Assembly: GCA_015056765.1 (NCBI GenBank)
Contig: SVFQ01000013.1
Span: forward strand, 1 to 64,000
Origin: Lachnospiraceae bacterium
GTDB lineage: Bacteria; Bacillota; Clostridia; Lachnospirales; Lachnospiraceae
Direction of reading: 5' to 3'
DNA: 64,000 bases
Shown: piece after piece, positions 50,148 to 59,888 of the stretch
How the letters are laid out: each line of letters opens with the position of its first letter
How positions within the stretch are numbered: the first letter of the stretch is position 1
The notes under the pieces: model-generated
What the model was told of the DNA's origin: nothing
Seen by the model: only the letters and a program-made list of their open reading frames with translations
Databases searched by the model: none
Program-made: the position numbers and the translations under genes

Positions 50148-51815
50148 ATGAGTAAGAATCATACAGTAGATAACGGACCTATGCTGAATGCTTATCCGGA
50201 CAGCGTAGGTGGTACACTTTCCGATATCGTTGCATTTTTAAAAAAGAAAGATTGTGAGGATGCGTTCTCATCCTTTTACATCTTACCAAGCCTGTTTCAT
50301 ACAGACTTGGACCGCGGATTCTCTGTCATCGACTATGGCCTTAACAGAGAATTGGCACGAAAGGAAGACCTGCAGGCTATTCGAGACCTTGGTATAGATT
50401 TAAAACTGGATTTTATTCTGAACCATGCATCTGTCTTATCTGCAGAGTTCCAGGATCTGATTCAAAAAGGGGACGAATCAGAGTATAAAGATTTCTTTAT
50501 TAACTGGAACACCTTTTGGGAGGGAAAGGGTCATATGACCCCAGAAGGTTACATTCAACCGGAGGAAGAATATATAAAGGATATGTTTTTCCGAAAACCT
50601 GGATTACCAATCCTGATGGTACGTATGCCGGACGGCAAAGACGTTCCCTATTGGAATACGTTCTATCAGGAAGTACGGTATCCAAGATACGATGCAGTAG
50701 ATTTGATGAGACAGGTGCAGATGCAATATGGCACCGCTGAAAAAATCGCTGCAAGATTAAAAGAAGGTTTGGATGCAGGAAAGAAACCTGCAGACTGTGA
50801 TTTTGGCGGTGTAGAAGAATATAAGGATGCGGTTGTAAATCTTTTGGAACAAAACCGTACCTATTTAGGCCAGATGGATTTGAACATCAAATCTCCGCTG
50901 GTTTGGAAACACTATGACAAGGTTTTACATACCTTATCTGACTATGGTGCAAAAATTGTCAGACTGGATGCATTTGCCTATGCACCGAAGGAGCCGGGAA
51001 AGAAGAATTTCTTAAATGAGCCGGACACCTGGGAAGTACTGGGTAGAGTAAAGGAATTAGCCGACAAATACGGCCTGTCCTTACTGCCGGAGATTCATGC
51101 AAGCTATGGAGAAGGCACTTACGCAAAAGTAGCAAAGATGGGCTATATGACCTACGACTTCTTCCTGCCGGGACTCCTCATTGATGCATTAGAGGAGAAA
51201 AACGGCGAAAGACTTGCAAAATGGGCTACTGAACTGACAGAGAATCACATCAAAGTCGTGAATATGCTGGGATGCCATGATGGTATTCCGATGCTGGACT
51301 TAAAGGGATTCCTGCCGGATGAGCAGATAGAAAAACTGATTGACACCATTGTGAAACGTGGAGGACTTGTAAAGAACCTACACGGTAAGAAGAACATGTA
51401 CTATCAGGTGAACGCCACCTACTACAGCGCACTGGGAGAAGATGATAAGAAGATGCTTCTTGCCAGAGCCATCCAGATGTTTATGCCGGGTAAGCCACAG
51501 GTGTGGTACCTAGATCTGTTTGCAGGCAAAAACAATATGGAAGCAGTAAAACGAGCAGGTGAAGGCGGACACAAAGAAATCAATCGGACCAACCTTTCTT
51601 TACAGGAAGTGGAAGACTTATTAGGACAGGAAATCGTACAAAAGCAGCTAGCACTTTTGAAATTACGAAATACCTATCCGGCCTTTGGATTTGACAGCAA
51701 ATTTACTGTCACGACAGAAGGCCACAAGATGACCATGAGCTGGGAGAAAGATGAGTATAAAGCTGTATTAAAGGTGGACTTTGATACATATTCTTATGAG
51801 ATTACCACAAATTAA
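50148..51815 (+). CDS. GH13_18 sucrose-phosphorylase-like enzyme
   Basis: A 555-residue retaining alpha-glucosyl phosphorylase-like protein. Catalytic residues appear as the nucleophile Asp in IVRLDAFAY (about 274), the acid/base Glu in LLPEIHASYG (about 315) and the stabilising Asp in LGCHDGIPMLDLKG (about 377); later GKKNMYYQVNATYYSALGEDD and GGHKEINRTN match the family. It should split a glucoside with phosphate into glucose-1-phosphate and the free partner sugar. Sucrose is the best guess; sucrose-6-phosphate or glucosylglycerate are possible in this subfamily. It is some 50 residues longer than typical sucrose phosphorylases. No signal peptide. Confidence 0.85.
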   Translation: MSKNHTVDNGPMLNAYPDSVGGTLSDIVAFLKKKDCEDAFSSFYILPSLFHTDLDRGFSVIDYGLNRELARKEDLQAIRDLGIDLKLDFILNHASVLSAEFQDLIQKGDESEYKDFFINWNTFWEGKGHMTPEGYIQPEEEYIKDMFFRKPGLPILMVRMPDGKDVPYWNTFYQEVRYPRYDAVDLMRQVQMQYGTAEKIAARLKEGLDAGKKPADCDFGGVEEYKDAVVNLLEQNRTYLGQMDLNIKSPLVWKHYDKVLHTLSDYGAKIVRLDAFAYAPKEPGKKNFLNEPDTWEVLGRVKELADKYGLSLLPEIHASYGEGTYAKVAKMGYMTYDFFLPGLLIDALEEKNGERLAKWATELTENHIKVVNMLGCHDGIPMLDLKGFLPDEQIEKLIDTIVKRGGLVKNLHGKKNMYYQVNATYYSALGEDDKKMLLARAIQMFMPGKPQVWYLDLFAGKNNMEAVKRAGEGGHKEINRTNLSLQEVEDLLGQEIVQKQLALLKLRNTYPAFGFDSKFTVTTEGHKMTMSWEKDEYKAVLKVDFDTYSYEITTN

Positions 51816-51873
51816 TGGGGAATCCGTAAGGGGAGGTCAATGTTGTTTTGAAAAAGAAAGGGAGCAAAAAACA

Positions 51874-53241
51874 ATGAAAAACAAAAACATGAAACTTGGC
51901 GCTTTGGCTTTGACCGGTGCTATGACAATCTCTATGTTAGCCGGTTGTGGCAACGCAGCAGCACCTGCTACTCCGGCAACAGAAGGCGGAGAGACTACTA
52001 CAGCAGAAGGCGGCGAAAGCACAGCAGCTACTTCTGAGCTTGCAGGAGAATCTATCACAATCTTGAACTCCAAAGGTGAGATTCAGAGTGCATTGGAAGA
52101 ATCCGCAAAGACATTTGAAGAGGAGACAGGCATTCACCTTGAAGTACTTGCTTGCGGTGCAGGTGAAGTGCCTTATACAAAAGTAACTTCCATGTACAAT
52201 TCCGGTACAGCACCGACCATGGCTATTCTGGATACTACAGACGTAGTAGCTCTTGGTGCAGAGTATGGCGTAGATTTAACAAACGAATCCTGGGTACAGT
52301 ACTGCGAATCCATGGTAACAAAAGTAGATGGAAAGATTTACAGCTTCCCATTCTGTGTAGAAGGTCGTGGTATCATCTACAACAAGACTGCAATTGAAGA
52401 GACATTAGGTACATCTTTTGATCCTGCTTCTATCAATTCTACAGAGAGCTTCGAAGCACTTTGCAAATCCTTAAGAGATGCAGGTATGGAGAACCCTGTT
52501 GTTCTTTCTAAAGAAGACTGGTCTTTAGGTGCACATGATTTCGGTTATGTATATGACACAAAAGACGGCACAACAGAGGGCGCTATGGAAGTAATCGGAC
52601 AGCTTGAATCCGGTGACTTAGACATCGCTAGCTATGACAGATTCACACAGTTCATGGATACCATGGATGTAGTACTTGAGTACAACTACAACAAAGAAGA
52701 TCCTCTTGGTGCAATCTATGATGAAGATCCTATGCACCTGGTAGATAAAGAAGCAGCATTCTGGTTAAACGGTAACTGGGCATGGCCTAACTTAGAGTCC
52801 GCAGGCGCTTCCACAAGTGATGAATATGGTTTCTTACCATTCTTCATGGGAAATGATACTTCTGACTTTGCAAACAATGCCATGCAGGCTTCTCCTACCA
52901 AACAGCTTATGGTAGATAAGAAACAGTCTACAGAAAATCAGCAGAAAGCAGCACTTGCATTTATCGACTGGCTTGTAAACTCCGAATCCGGACAGAAAGC
53001 ACTTGTTGAAAAATGCGCACTGATTCCTGCTTGCACAAACAACACAGTAGCACCACTTGATCCACTTTCCAAAGATATCGTAGCAAAGATGGGTGCTGGT
53101 AAGACCTATTCCTCCAGCTTCATTGCTCCTTCCGATCATTGGTCTGTAGTAGGTGCAACAATGCAGAAATATGTAGGTGGTCAGATTGACCGCGCAGGTG
53201 TAGCTTCTGAAGTAGCAGAATACTGGGCTGCACAGAAATAA
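51874..53241 (+). CDS. Sugar ABC transporter substrate-binding lipoprotein
   Basis: A 455-residue extracellular binding protein of family 1. The signal peptide (MKNKNMKLGALALTGAMTIS) ends in lipobox MLAGCGN, followed by an Ala/Thr/Glu-rich linker. GGGAG lies ten bases before the chosen ATG; an earlier in-frame start at 51781 would overlap the phosphorylase gene and mask the signal peptide. Two permease genes follow. The ligand is probably the glucoside used by the phosphorylase. Confidence 0.9.
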   Translation: MKNKNMKLGALALTGAMTISMLAGCGNAAAPATPATEGGETTTAEGGESTAATSELAGESITILNSKGEIQSALEESAKTFEEETGIHLEVLACGAGEVPYTKVTSMYNSGTAPTMAILDTTDVVALGAEYGVDLTNESWVQYCESMVTKVDGKIYSFPFCVEGRGIIYNKTAIEETLGTSFDPASINSTESFEALCKSLRDAGMENPVVLSKEDWSLGAHDFGYVYDTKDGTTEGAMEVIGQLESGDLDIASYDRFTQFMDTMDVVLEYNYNKEDPLGAIYDEDPMHLVDKEAAFWLNGNWAWPNLESAGASTSDEYGFLPFFMGNDTSDFANNAMQASPTKQLMVDKKQSTENQQKAALAFIDWLVNSESGQKALVEKCALIPACTNNTVAPLDPLSKDIVAKMGAGKTYSSSFIAPSDHWSVVGATMQKYVGGQIDRAGVASEVAEYWAAQK

Positions 53242-53270
53242 GATTTAGTTTCACAGAAAGGTGGACGTGT

Positions 53271-54161
53271 ATGGAACTCTTGGGGCGTACAAAAGGGGAT
53301 AAAATTAAAAGCTTTTTGATGTTTGCACTACCGGGCACATTTGTGTTCCTGTGTGTAGTCATCATTCCATTCCTCTATGGTTTTTATCTGACCTTTACAG
53401 ATTGGGACGGCATCAAAGCTGTAAAAACCATGGTAGGATTTGAGAACTATTCAGCATTATTAAAAGATAAAGACTTCTGGACATCTATGGTACTTACTTT
53501 GAAGTATGTGGCATTGTCCGTTGTACTGGTAAATGTATTTGGTTTCCTGTTTGGATATTTATTATCCGGCAAGGTACTGAAGGGACAGAACTTCTTCCGA
53601 GCAGGTTTCTTTACCCCTAACCTGATTGGTGGTGTAGTACTTGGTTTTATTTGGCAGTTCGTATTCTCTCAGGCACTTGTAAAAATCGGCAAGAACTTTG
53701 GATGGGAGATTTTCTCCAAATCCTGGCTTGCTGATCCGGATAAAGCATTCTGGTCTTTGGTGGTAGTCAGTGTTTGGCAGCTTGCAGGCTATATGATGCT
53801 GATTTATATCGCCGGATTTACCGGAATCTCCGAGGATGTCTTAGAGGCAGCCAGCATTGATGGGGCAGAGAAATGGACAAAGATGCGTCACATCATCTTG
53901 CCGCTGATGGTTCCAAGCTTTGTAATTTGTATCTTCCTGACGCTCTCTAGAGCTTTCATGGTATACGATATTAACTTAACACTAACCGGTGGTGAACCTT
54001 ACGGTTCTACCAGACTGGTAGCAATGCATGTATATGAGAAGGCCTTTACCGCACGTAAGTATGGTATCGGCCAGGCGGAAGCAGTATTCTTGTTCATCGT
54101 AGTAGCAGTAATCTCCGGTTTACAGGTTTACTTTGGTAAAAAGAAGGAGGTGGAAGCATAA
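53271..54161 (+). CDS. Sugar ABC transporter permease, MalF/UgpA-like
   Basis: A 296-residue permease with six predicted spans and the coupling loop DVLEAASIDGAEKWTKMRHIILP. AAAGGTGG precedes the ATG. Its stop overlaps the start of the second permease (TAATG). Confidence 0.9.
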   Translation: MELLGRTKGDKIKSFLMFALPGTFVFLCVVIIPFLYGFYLTFTDWDGIKAVKTMVGFENYSALLKDKDFWTSMVLTLKYVALSVVLVNVFGFLFGYLLSGKVLKGQNFFRAGFFTPNLIGGVVLGFIWQFVFSQALVKIGKNFGWEIFSKSWLADPDKAFWSLVVVSVWQLAGYMMLIYIAGFTGISEDVLEAASIDGAEKWTKMRHIILPLMVPSFVICIFLTLSRAFMVYDINLTLTGGEPYGSTRLVAMHVYEKAFTARKYGIGQAEAVFLFIVVAVISGLQVYFGKKKEVEA

Positions 54162-55042
54162 TGGCTGGTAGCGCTAATACCACACCGGTTACCATGCAGG
54201 TAGGCGGCGTAAAGAAACTAATCAGCGACATTGTGATTTTCATCCTGCTGATTATTGCGGCAATCTTTTTCCTGATTCCGTTTTTCATGGTGATTGTGAA
54301 TTCTTTCAAAACCAAACGCGATATTATTCGAAATCCTATGGCGCTTTTGGGCGAACAGGGCTTTAGCTTTGTAAACTATGTGAAAGCTTTTCAGCAAATG
54401 GAATTCTTAAAAGCCTTCGGAAACTCCCTGTTTATCACAGGTCTCGCAACTTTATGTGTAATCATGCTGTCTTCCATGGTGGCATATTACATTGTTCGTT
54501 CCGGAAGCACCATTGGTAAAATCATTTTCGCCATGATGATCGCATCCATGATTATTCCGTTCCAGGCTGTCATGATTCCACTGGTATCCATTTATGGTGC
54601 ACAGCTTGGCGTGTTGAATCATCGTGTATCTTTGATTTTCATGCATACGGGATTTGCCATGAGTATGTCCGTATTCATGTACAACGGCTTTATCAAATCC
54701 GGTGTACCTAAATCCTTAGAGGAAGCTGCTTACATCGACGGATGTACCAAGATGCAGACCTTCCTGAAGGTGGTATTTCCGCTTTTGAAGCCTGTTACAT
54801 CCACTTTAATCATTCTGAATGCCATGCAGTTTTGGAATGATTACCTTTTACCAAGCCTTGTACTTGGGAAAAAGCCATTATATACCTTGCCATTGTCGAC
54901 TTACTCCTTCTATGGCACATACAGTTCCGATTACGGACTGATAATGGCTGCGCTTGTACTTACCTTGTTACCAATCCTGCTTCTGTATTTCTTCTTACAG
55001 AAACAGATTATTGCAGGTATGGTTGCCGGCGCTGTAAAATAA
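54161..55042 (+). CDS. Sugar ABC transporter permease, MalG/UgpE-like
   Basis: A 293-residue permease with six predicted spans and coupling loop SLEEAAYIDGCTKMQTFLKVVFP. GAAGGAGG lies before the overlapping ATG. As in the first sugar locus, no ATPase gene is present. A terminator-like hairpin follows at 55075. Confidence 0.9.
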   Translation: MAGSANTTPVTMQVGGVKKLISDIVIFILLIIAAIFFLIPFFMVIVNSFKTKRDIIRNPMALLGEQGFSFVNYVKAFQQMEFLKAFGNSLFITGLATLCVIMLSSMVAYYIVRSGSTIGKIIFAMMIASMIIPFQAVMIPLVSIYGAQLGVLNHRVSLIFMHTGFAMSMSVFMYNGFIKSGVPKSLEEAAYIDGCTKMQTFLKVVFPLLKPVTSTLIILNAMQFWNDYLLPSLVLGKKPLYTLPLSTYSFYGTYSSDYGLIMAALVLTLLPILLLYFFLQKQIIAGMVAGAVK

Positions 55043-55074
55043 AATAGGTTGTTGCGATTTAAATCGATAACGGC

Positions 55075-55123
55075 AGTCCCTGCCATGCGGTTTCCCCAAG
55101 AGCCCATGGCGGGGACTTTTTTT
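55075..55123 (+). terminator. Intrinsic terminator after the ABC permease, abutting the next start codon
   Basis: A 13-bp stem (55075-55087 with 55105-55117, one G-T pair) is followed by seven T (55117-55123). The presumed ATG of the radical SAM gene is only four bases later. A 12-bp palindrome CGATTTAAATCG (55055-55066) lies just upstream. Confidence 0.82.
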
Positions 55124-55126
55124 AGA

Positions 55127-56062
55127 ATGATGAAGAAAGTATCAGAATATCTCAAAGAAAAGTATCATACAAAAGTATATAAATTGTCCTTAAGTAGCGG
55201 ATGTACCTGTCCAAACCGAGATGGCACCATTGGAACCGGGGGCTGCATCTTTTGTTCTGAAGGAGGAAGCGGAGACTTTGCCGCAGAATTTGCGCCCATT
55301 GAGCAGCAAATCGCAGAAGCCAAGGAAAAGGTGGCGGCGAAAATTCCGGCGTCTATACCGGAAGAGGAGCGGAAGTATATTGCGTATTTCCAATCCTTCA
55401 CCAATACCTATGGGGATGAAGATAGACTCATAGCGTTATTTCAAGAGGTGCTTTCTTATCCGGAAATCGCAGGCATTTCCATCGGTACCAGACCGGACTG
55501 CCTATCAGATAAAATGATTCATGCATTAAAGAAGATGAACCTACGAAAGGAAGTCTGGGTGGAACTTGGCCTTCAAACCATTCACGAAAAGACAGCATCC
55601 TATATTCGAAGAGGCTATGAACTGCCGGTGTTTGCAGACGCCTATGAGAGACTGACCGGGACGGAAGAGGACGATGCCGGAGGATTGCTGCCCGGACTGA
55701 AGGTCGTTACCCACGTGATTCTGGGCTTACCGGGAGAGACAGAGGCAGATATGCTGGAAACCGTCCGGTATCTGGCAAATCTAAAACCCACCTTATTTGG
55801 CATCAAATTGCAGCTTTTACATGTGTTAAAGGGAACCGATTTGGCGAAGGAGTATGAAGCGAATCCTTTTCCGATTTTTACATTAGAAGCGTACTGTCAG
55901 GTGGTAGGAAAGTGCCTTCAGATTTTACCCAAGGAAACCATCATCCATAGACTCACGGGAGATGGGCCAAAGCGTCTTCTAATCGAGCCATTGTGGAGTG
56001 CAGATAAGAAGAGAGTCATGAATACCATGCGAGCTTATTTGGCAGGTCTTCCCGGTCTATAA
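55127..56062 (+). CDS. Radical SAM protein, YtqA/TIGR01212-like
   Basis: A 311-residue radical SAM protein. The cluster region reads SSGCTCPNRDGTIGTGGCIF and then C, matching the atypical spacing of the YtqA/TIGR01212 family; ISIGTRPDCLS, WVELGLQT and HVILGLPGET are further conserved strands. The biochemical role is not known to me. Start ATG 55127 (or 55130) fits family N-termini, but no ribosome binding site precedes it because the upstream bases are the T-run of a terminator; a TTG at 55049 would run the reading frame through the hairpin. Confidence 0.82.
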   Translation: MMKKVSEYLKEKYHTKVYKLSLSSGCTCPNRDGTIGTGGCIFCSEGGSGDFAAEFAPIEQQIAEAKEKVAAKIPASIPEEERKYIAYFQSFTNTYGDEDRLIALFQEVLSYPEIAGISIGTRPDCLSDKMIHALKKMNLRKEVWVELGLQTIHEKTASYIRRGYELPVFADAYERLTGTEEDDAGGLLPGLKVVTHVILGLPGETEADMLETVRYLANLKPTLFGIKLQLLHVLKGTDLAKEYEANPFPIFTLEAYCQVVGKCLQILPKETIIHRLTGDGPKRLLIEPLWSADKKRVMNTMRAYLAGLPGL

Positions 56063-56127
56063 GACAGCCTTTGGATGGCTTGTACTTTAGGCTAAAAAGG
56101 GGTACACTTAGAACGTTGTTTATTGCT

Positions 56128-56133
56128 TATAAT
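56128..56133 (+). promoter_or_regulatory. Putative -10 box for ddl-murF
   Basis: Consensus TATAAT 50 bases before the ddl start. The -35 region is weak (CACTTA), so only the -10 box is called. Confidence 0.42.
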
Positions 56134-56182
56134 TAAGTAAACTTTAGAAGATAGAATCAATCATAGAATGGAGTTTTTCAAG

Positions 56183-57211
56183 ATGAATATCGTAGTTTTA
56201 GCAGGCGGATTAAGTACAGAACGTGACGTATCTTTTGTCACAGGAACAGAAGTAGCCAAGGCGCTTCGCTCCAGAGGACACAAAGTTCTTTTATTAGATG
56301 TATTTATGGGTCTGTTCGAAGAGGAACAGGAGATTACGGATGCCTTTGAACGTACAGAGGAATTAAGCATCCATGTAGAGGGTATTCCGGAAATCGCACC
56401 GGACTTACAGAAAGTAAAAGCCAGCAGAAAAGACCAGAGTGATTGCTTTTTTGGTCCAAATGTCATTCAGCTCTGCCAGAAAGCAGATATTGTCTTTATG
56501 GCTTTGCATGGCGAAAACGGCGAGAATGGTAAAGTACAGGCAGCGTTTGATCTCTTCGGTGTAAAATACACAGGTACAGGCCACTTAAGCAGTGCGGTAT
56601 CTATGGATAAAGGTGTTACGAAATTATTCCTGCGTCAGGCAGGGGTTCCATTCCCGCAGGGTCAGGTTGCCAAAAAGGGAGAAAAGATCGCGCCACATTT
56701 GCCATGCGTTGTGAAACCTCTTTGTGGTGGTTCCAGCATCGGTGTTTCTATCGTCGATAAACAGGAAGACTTAGATGCAGCATTACAGGAAGCATTCCGC
56801 TGGGAAGATGAAGTAGTAGTAGAAGATTATGTAAAAGGTAGAGAGTTCTCTGTAGGTGTCATTCAGGGTAAGGCACTGCCTATTATCGAGATTGCGCCGA
56901 TTCAGGGCTTCTACGATTATAAGAACAAATACAAAGCAGGCTCTGCCGTAGAGACTTGCCCAGCACAGATTTCCGAGGAAAAGACCAAAGAAATGCAGGG
57001 TTATGCAGAAGCAGCTGCAAAAGTATTGGGACTGGATACTTATTCTCGTATTGACTTCCTCATGGATGAAAAAGAAAACTTATTCTGCCTGGAGGCAAAT
57101 ACTTTACCGGGTATGACACCTACCAGCTTACTGCCACAGGAAGCTAGAGAAATCGGCTGGTCCTTTGCAGATTTGTGCGAGAAACTAATCCAGATTTCCT
57201 TAGAAAAATAG
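56183..57211 (+). CDS. ddl: D-alanine--D-alanine ligase
   Basis: A 342-residue ATP-grasp enzyme that makes the D-Ala-D-Ala dipeptide for peptidoglycan. The N-terminus MNIVVLAGGLSTERDVS, the loop MALHGENGENGKVQA, the ATP region VVKPLCGGSSIGVSIV and the C-terminal EANTLPGMTPTSLLP are all family signatures. The start chosen has GGAG nine bases upstream; an ATG five codons earlier (56168) lacks one. murF, which uses its product, follows after 34 bases. Confidence 0.94.
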   Translation: MNIVVLAGGLSTERDVSFVTGTEVAKALRSRGHKVLLLDVFMGLFEEEQEITDAFERTEELSIHVEGIPEIAPDLQKVKASRKDQSDCFFGPNVIQLCQKADIVFMALHGENGENGKVQAAFDLFGVKYTGTGHLSSAVSMDKGVTKLFLRQAGVPFPQGQVAKKGEKIAPHLPCVVKPLCGGSSIGVSIVDKQEDLDAALQEAFRWEDEVVVEDYVKGREFSVGVIQGKALPIIEIAPIQGFYDYKNKYKAGSAVETCPAQISEEKTKEMQGYAEAAAKVLGLDTYSRIDFLMDEKENLFCLEANTLPGMTPTSLLPQEAREIGWSFADLCEKLIQISLEK

Positions 57212-57245
57212 AAAAAACGTATCGAAATCGAAAAAGAAAAGCAGT

Positions 57246-58721
57246 ATGAAAGAACTTACATTAACTAAAATAGCAGAGGTATGTCACGGCACTCTGGTGG
57301 GACAGAATCTTCATCCGGAGAAAACCGTATCCTCTGTGGTAATCGATAGCAGATTGGTGGAGGCAGAGGGCCTCTTTGTAGCCATTCCGGGAGAGCGTGT
57401 AGACGGACATAGCTTTGTGAAGTCCGTACTGGAAAAGGGCGCTTTAGGTGCGCTAGTAGAGCGTATTCCGGAAGACCTGCTTCTGGAAAATGGTGAGCCG
57501 AATCCGGAACTTCTTCCAGGAGGACTGATTCAGGTGGCATCTACTACCCAGGCGCTAAAGGATTTAGCAGCATTCTATCGTTCCGTATTGGATATTAAAG
57601 TAGTGGGTATCACCGGTAGTGTTGGGAAAACCAGTACCAAGGAAACTATCGCAGCAGTCCTTAGCCAAAAGTATAGCGTATTAAAGACCGCTGGGAATTT
57701 CAACAATGAAATTGGATTGCCTCTTACAGTATTCCGCATTCGAGACGAGCATCAGGTAGCTGTTTTGGAGATGGGTATCTCTGATTTTGGCGAAATGGAT
57801 CGCCTGGCGAAAATTGCGAAGCCGGATATCGGCGTCATTACCAATATCGGTACCTGTCATCTAGAGAACCTAGGGGACAGAGATGGCGTCCTAAAGGAAA
57901 AGTCCTGCATGTTGAAGTTCTTACAGCCTGGTGGTGTAGCTGTACTAAATGGCGATGACGATAAGCTTTCTACTTTGCAGAATCGTTTCAAAGAAGTAGT
58001 AGGTGTAGAGCCTGTGAAACTGGACTTCTTTGGGGTGAGAGAAGAAGGCGTGACAGAACTATTACCTACCGCTGATTTGAAAGCCTATGCTACAGATATC
58101 GAGAATCTGGGACTGGATGGCGTGGCCATGAAACTGCATGCGCAGGAGTCTGGTGAAAAAGACGAGACTTCCTTCGATGCCAGAATCAGTATCCCGGGAA
58201 GACATAATGTGTATAACGCACTGGCAGCTACCTGCGTAGGATTAGAACTTGGTCTGTCTATCGAAGAGATTCAAAAGGGCCTTGCGGAAGCAAAGACCAT
58301 ACAGGGACGTACGAACCTCATTCACCATAAGGATATGATTCTCATCGATGATTGTTATAATGCAAACCCTATGTCCATGAAGGAAGCTCTTCATGTACTG
58401 GAAAATGCAAAGGGACGTAAAATAGCCGTACTTGGTGATATGGGAGAGCTGGGTGAGAGAGAAGCTGAACTCCACGGTGAAGTGGGAGAAGCTTTTGCAG
58501 CATCCACAGTTGATACCGCATTTTTGGTCGGTAAGCTCATGAAGAACTTCCAGGAGAAAGCAAAGAAGCTTGCACCTGAAAAAGAAGTTTACTACTTTGA
58601 AGATAGAGAATCCATGACAAAGGCATTGCTGGATTATGTGAAGGCAGGAGATGCAGTCCTAGTAAAAGCTTCTCACTTTATGCAGTTCCCTAAAGTCATC
58701 GATGCATTGATGGAGAAATAA
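57246..58721 (+). CDS. murF: UDP-N-acetylmuramoyl-tripeptide--D-alanyl-D-alanine ligase MurF
   Basis: A 491-residue Mur ligase that attaches D-Ala-D-Ala to the UDP-MurNAc tripeptide. The ATP loop is GITGSVGKTSTKET (about 119), followed by NFNNEIGLPLT, the substrate region MGISDFGEMDRL, and DDCYNANPMSMKEAL in the C-terminal domain. It is the direct partner of the upstream ddl and of murE at 36 kb. Confidence 0.95.
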   Translation: MKELTLTKIAEVCHGTLVGQNLHPEKTVSSVVIDSRLVEAEGLFVAIPGERVDGHSFVKSVLEKGALGALVERIPEDLLLENGEPNPELLPGGLIQVASTTQALKDLAAFYRSVLDIKVVGITGSVGKTSTKETIAAVLSQKYSVLKTAGNFNNEIGLPLTVFRIRDEHQVAVLEMGISDFGEMDRLAKIAKPDIGVITNIGTCHLENLGDRDGVLKEKSCMLKFLQPGGVAVLNGDDDKLSTLQNRFKEVVGVEPVKLDFFGVREEGVTELLPTADLKAYATDIENLGLDGVAMKLHAQESGEKDETSFDARISIPGRHNVYNALAATCVGLELGLSIEEIQKGLAEAKTIQGRTNLIHHKDMILIDDCYNANPMSMKEALHVLENAKGRKIAVLGDMGELGEREAELHGEVGEAFAASTVDTAFLVGKLMKNFQEKAKKLAPEKEVYYFEDRESMTKALLDYVKAGDAVLVKASHFMQFPKVIDALMEK

Positions 58722-58733
58722 AAGAAAACAGGT

Positions 58734-59879
58734 ATGGGCGCGTTTACAACAAAAGAATACCGTAATTTCTTTAAGGAAATCGGTAAGACAGAAACAGAAA
58801 TACAAGAAAGATTAAAGGAAGTCGTGGCGACTTTCTTCTATGATCCGGAAGATAGAATCTATCATGCAGTAGGAACGGATATGGGATACCTGACTGACAC
58901 CGGCAATGACGATGCCAGAACAGAAGGTATGTCCTACGGTATGATGATGTGTGTACAGCTGGATATGAAAGAGGAATTTGATCGTATCTGGAAGTGGGCG
59001 AAAACCTACATGTACTTAGAAGAGGGCGAAAATGAAGGCTATTTTGCTTGGTCCTGTCAGACAGATGGGACGAAGAATGCCGATGGCCCTGCACCGGATG
59101 GAGAAGAATTCTTTGCCATGGCTCTTTTTTTTGCTTCCCACAAATGGGGAGACGGAGAGGGCATCTTCGCTTATTCTGCGGAGGCAAAGAAGCTTCTGAC
59201 AGCCATGGTACACAAAGGGGAAAACGGGAGAAAAGGCTGCCCTATGTGGAATCGGGAAAATAAACAGATTCTCTTTGTACCGGGAATCGGATTTACAGAC
59301 CCTTCCTATCATTTGCCACATTTCTATGAGCTTTTTGCACTTTGGGCAGAGGAAGAAGACAGAGCATTTTTCAAAGAGGCGGCAGAAGTGAGTCGCGAAT
59401 ATCTAAAGAAAGCCTGCCATGCAAAGACGGGGCTTAGTCCGGAGTATGGTAATTTTGATGGAACTCCTATGGATGAGGAATTACCATGGGGACAGTTTGG
59501 AGACTTCTTCAGTGATGCCTATCGCACTGTGGCCAATATCGGTCTAGATGCTATCTGGTTTGGAAAAGACGAGGCTTTAAAGGACATACCGGTGAGAATG
59601 ATGCGATTCTTTGGTACCAGCTTAGAGGCGGTTCGTTGTAGCTATAAGGTAGATGGGACTCCCCTAGAGAGACCTGTCCTACATCCCTATGGCCTCTTGG
59701 CCACTATGGCACAAGGAGCTCTGGCCATTGAAATGGATAGCCCGGATTATGAGATGGCAAAGAAGTGGGTGAACTGGTTTTGGGAACAGCCCCTTCGTAA
59801 GGGAGTCAGAAGATATTATGATAATTGCCTGGCCATCTTTGCTTACCTTGCTTTATCCGGAAATTATAGAATTTATTAA
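58734..59879 (+). CDS. GH8 reducing-end-xylose-releasing exo-oligoxylanase (Rex-like)
   Basis: A 381-residue (alpha/alpha)6-barrel enzyme of glycoside hydrolase family 8. The segment TDTGNDDARTEGMSYGMMM holds the general acid Glu (about residue 64) and FGDFFSDAYRT the base Asp (about 261), in the positions of characterised Rex enzymes. There is no signal peptide, so it removes xylose from the reducing end of imported xylo-oligosaccharides in the cytoplasm. It starts 12 bases after murF and shares no obvious pathway with it; no xylan transporter or xylosidase is nearby. Confidence 0.87.
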   Translation: MGAFTTKEYRNFFKEIGKTETEIQERLKEVVATFFYDPEDRIYHAVGTDMGYLTDTGNDDARTEGMSYGMMMCVQLDMKEEFDRIWKWAKTYMYLEEGENEGYFAWSCQTDGTKNADGPAPDGEEFFAMALFFASHKWGDGEGIFAYSAEAKKLLTAMVHKGENGRKGCPMWNRENKQILFVPGIGFTDPSYHLPHFYELFALWAEEEDRAFFKEAAEVSREYLKKACHAKTGLSPEYGNFDGTPMDEELPWGQFGDFFSDAYRTVANIGLDAIWFGKDEALKDIPVRMMRFFGTSLEAVRCSYKVDGTPLERPVLHPYGLLATMAQGALAIEMDSPDYEMAKKWVNWFWEQPLRKGVRRYYDNCLAIFAYLALSGNYRIY

Positions 59880-59888
59880 AAAAAGTGC

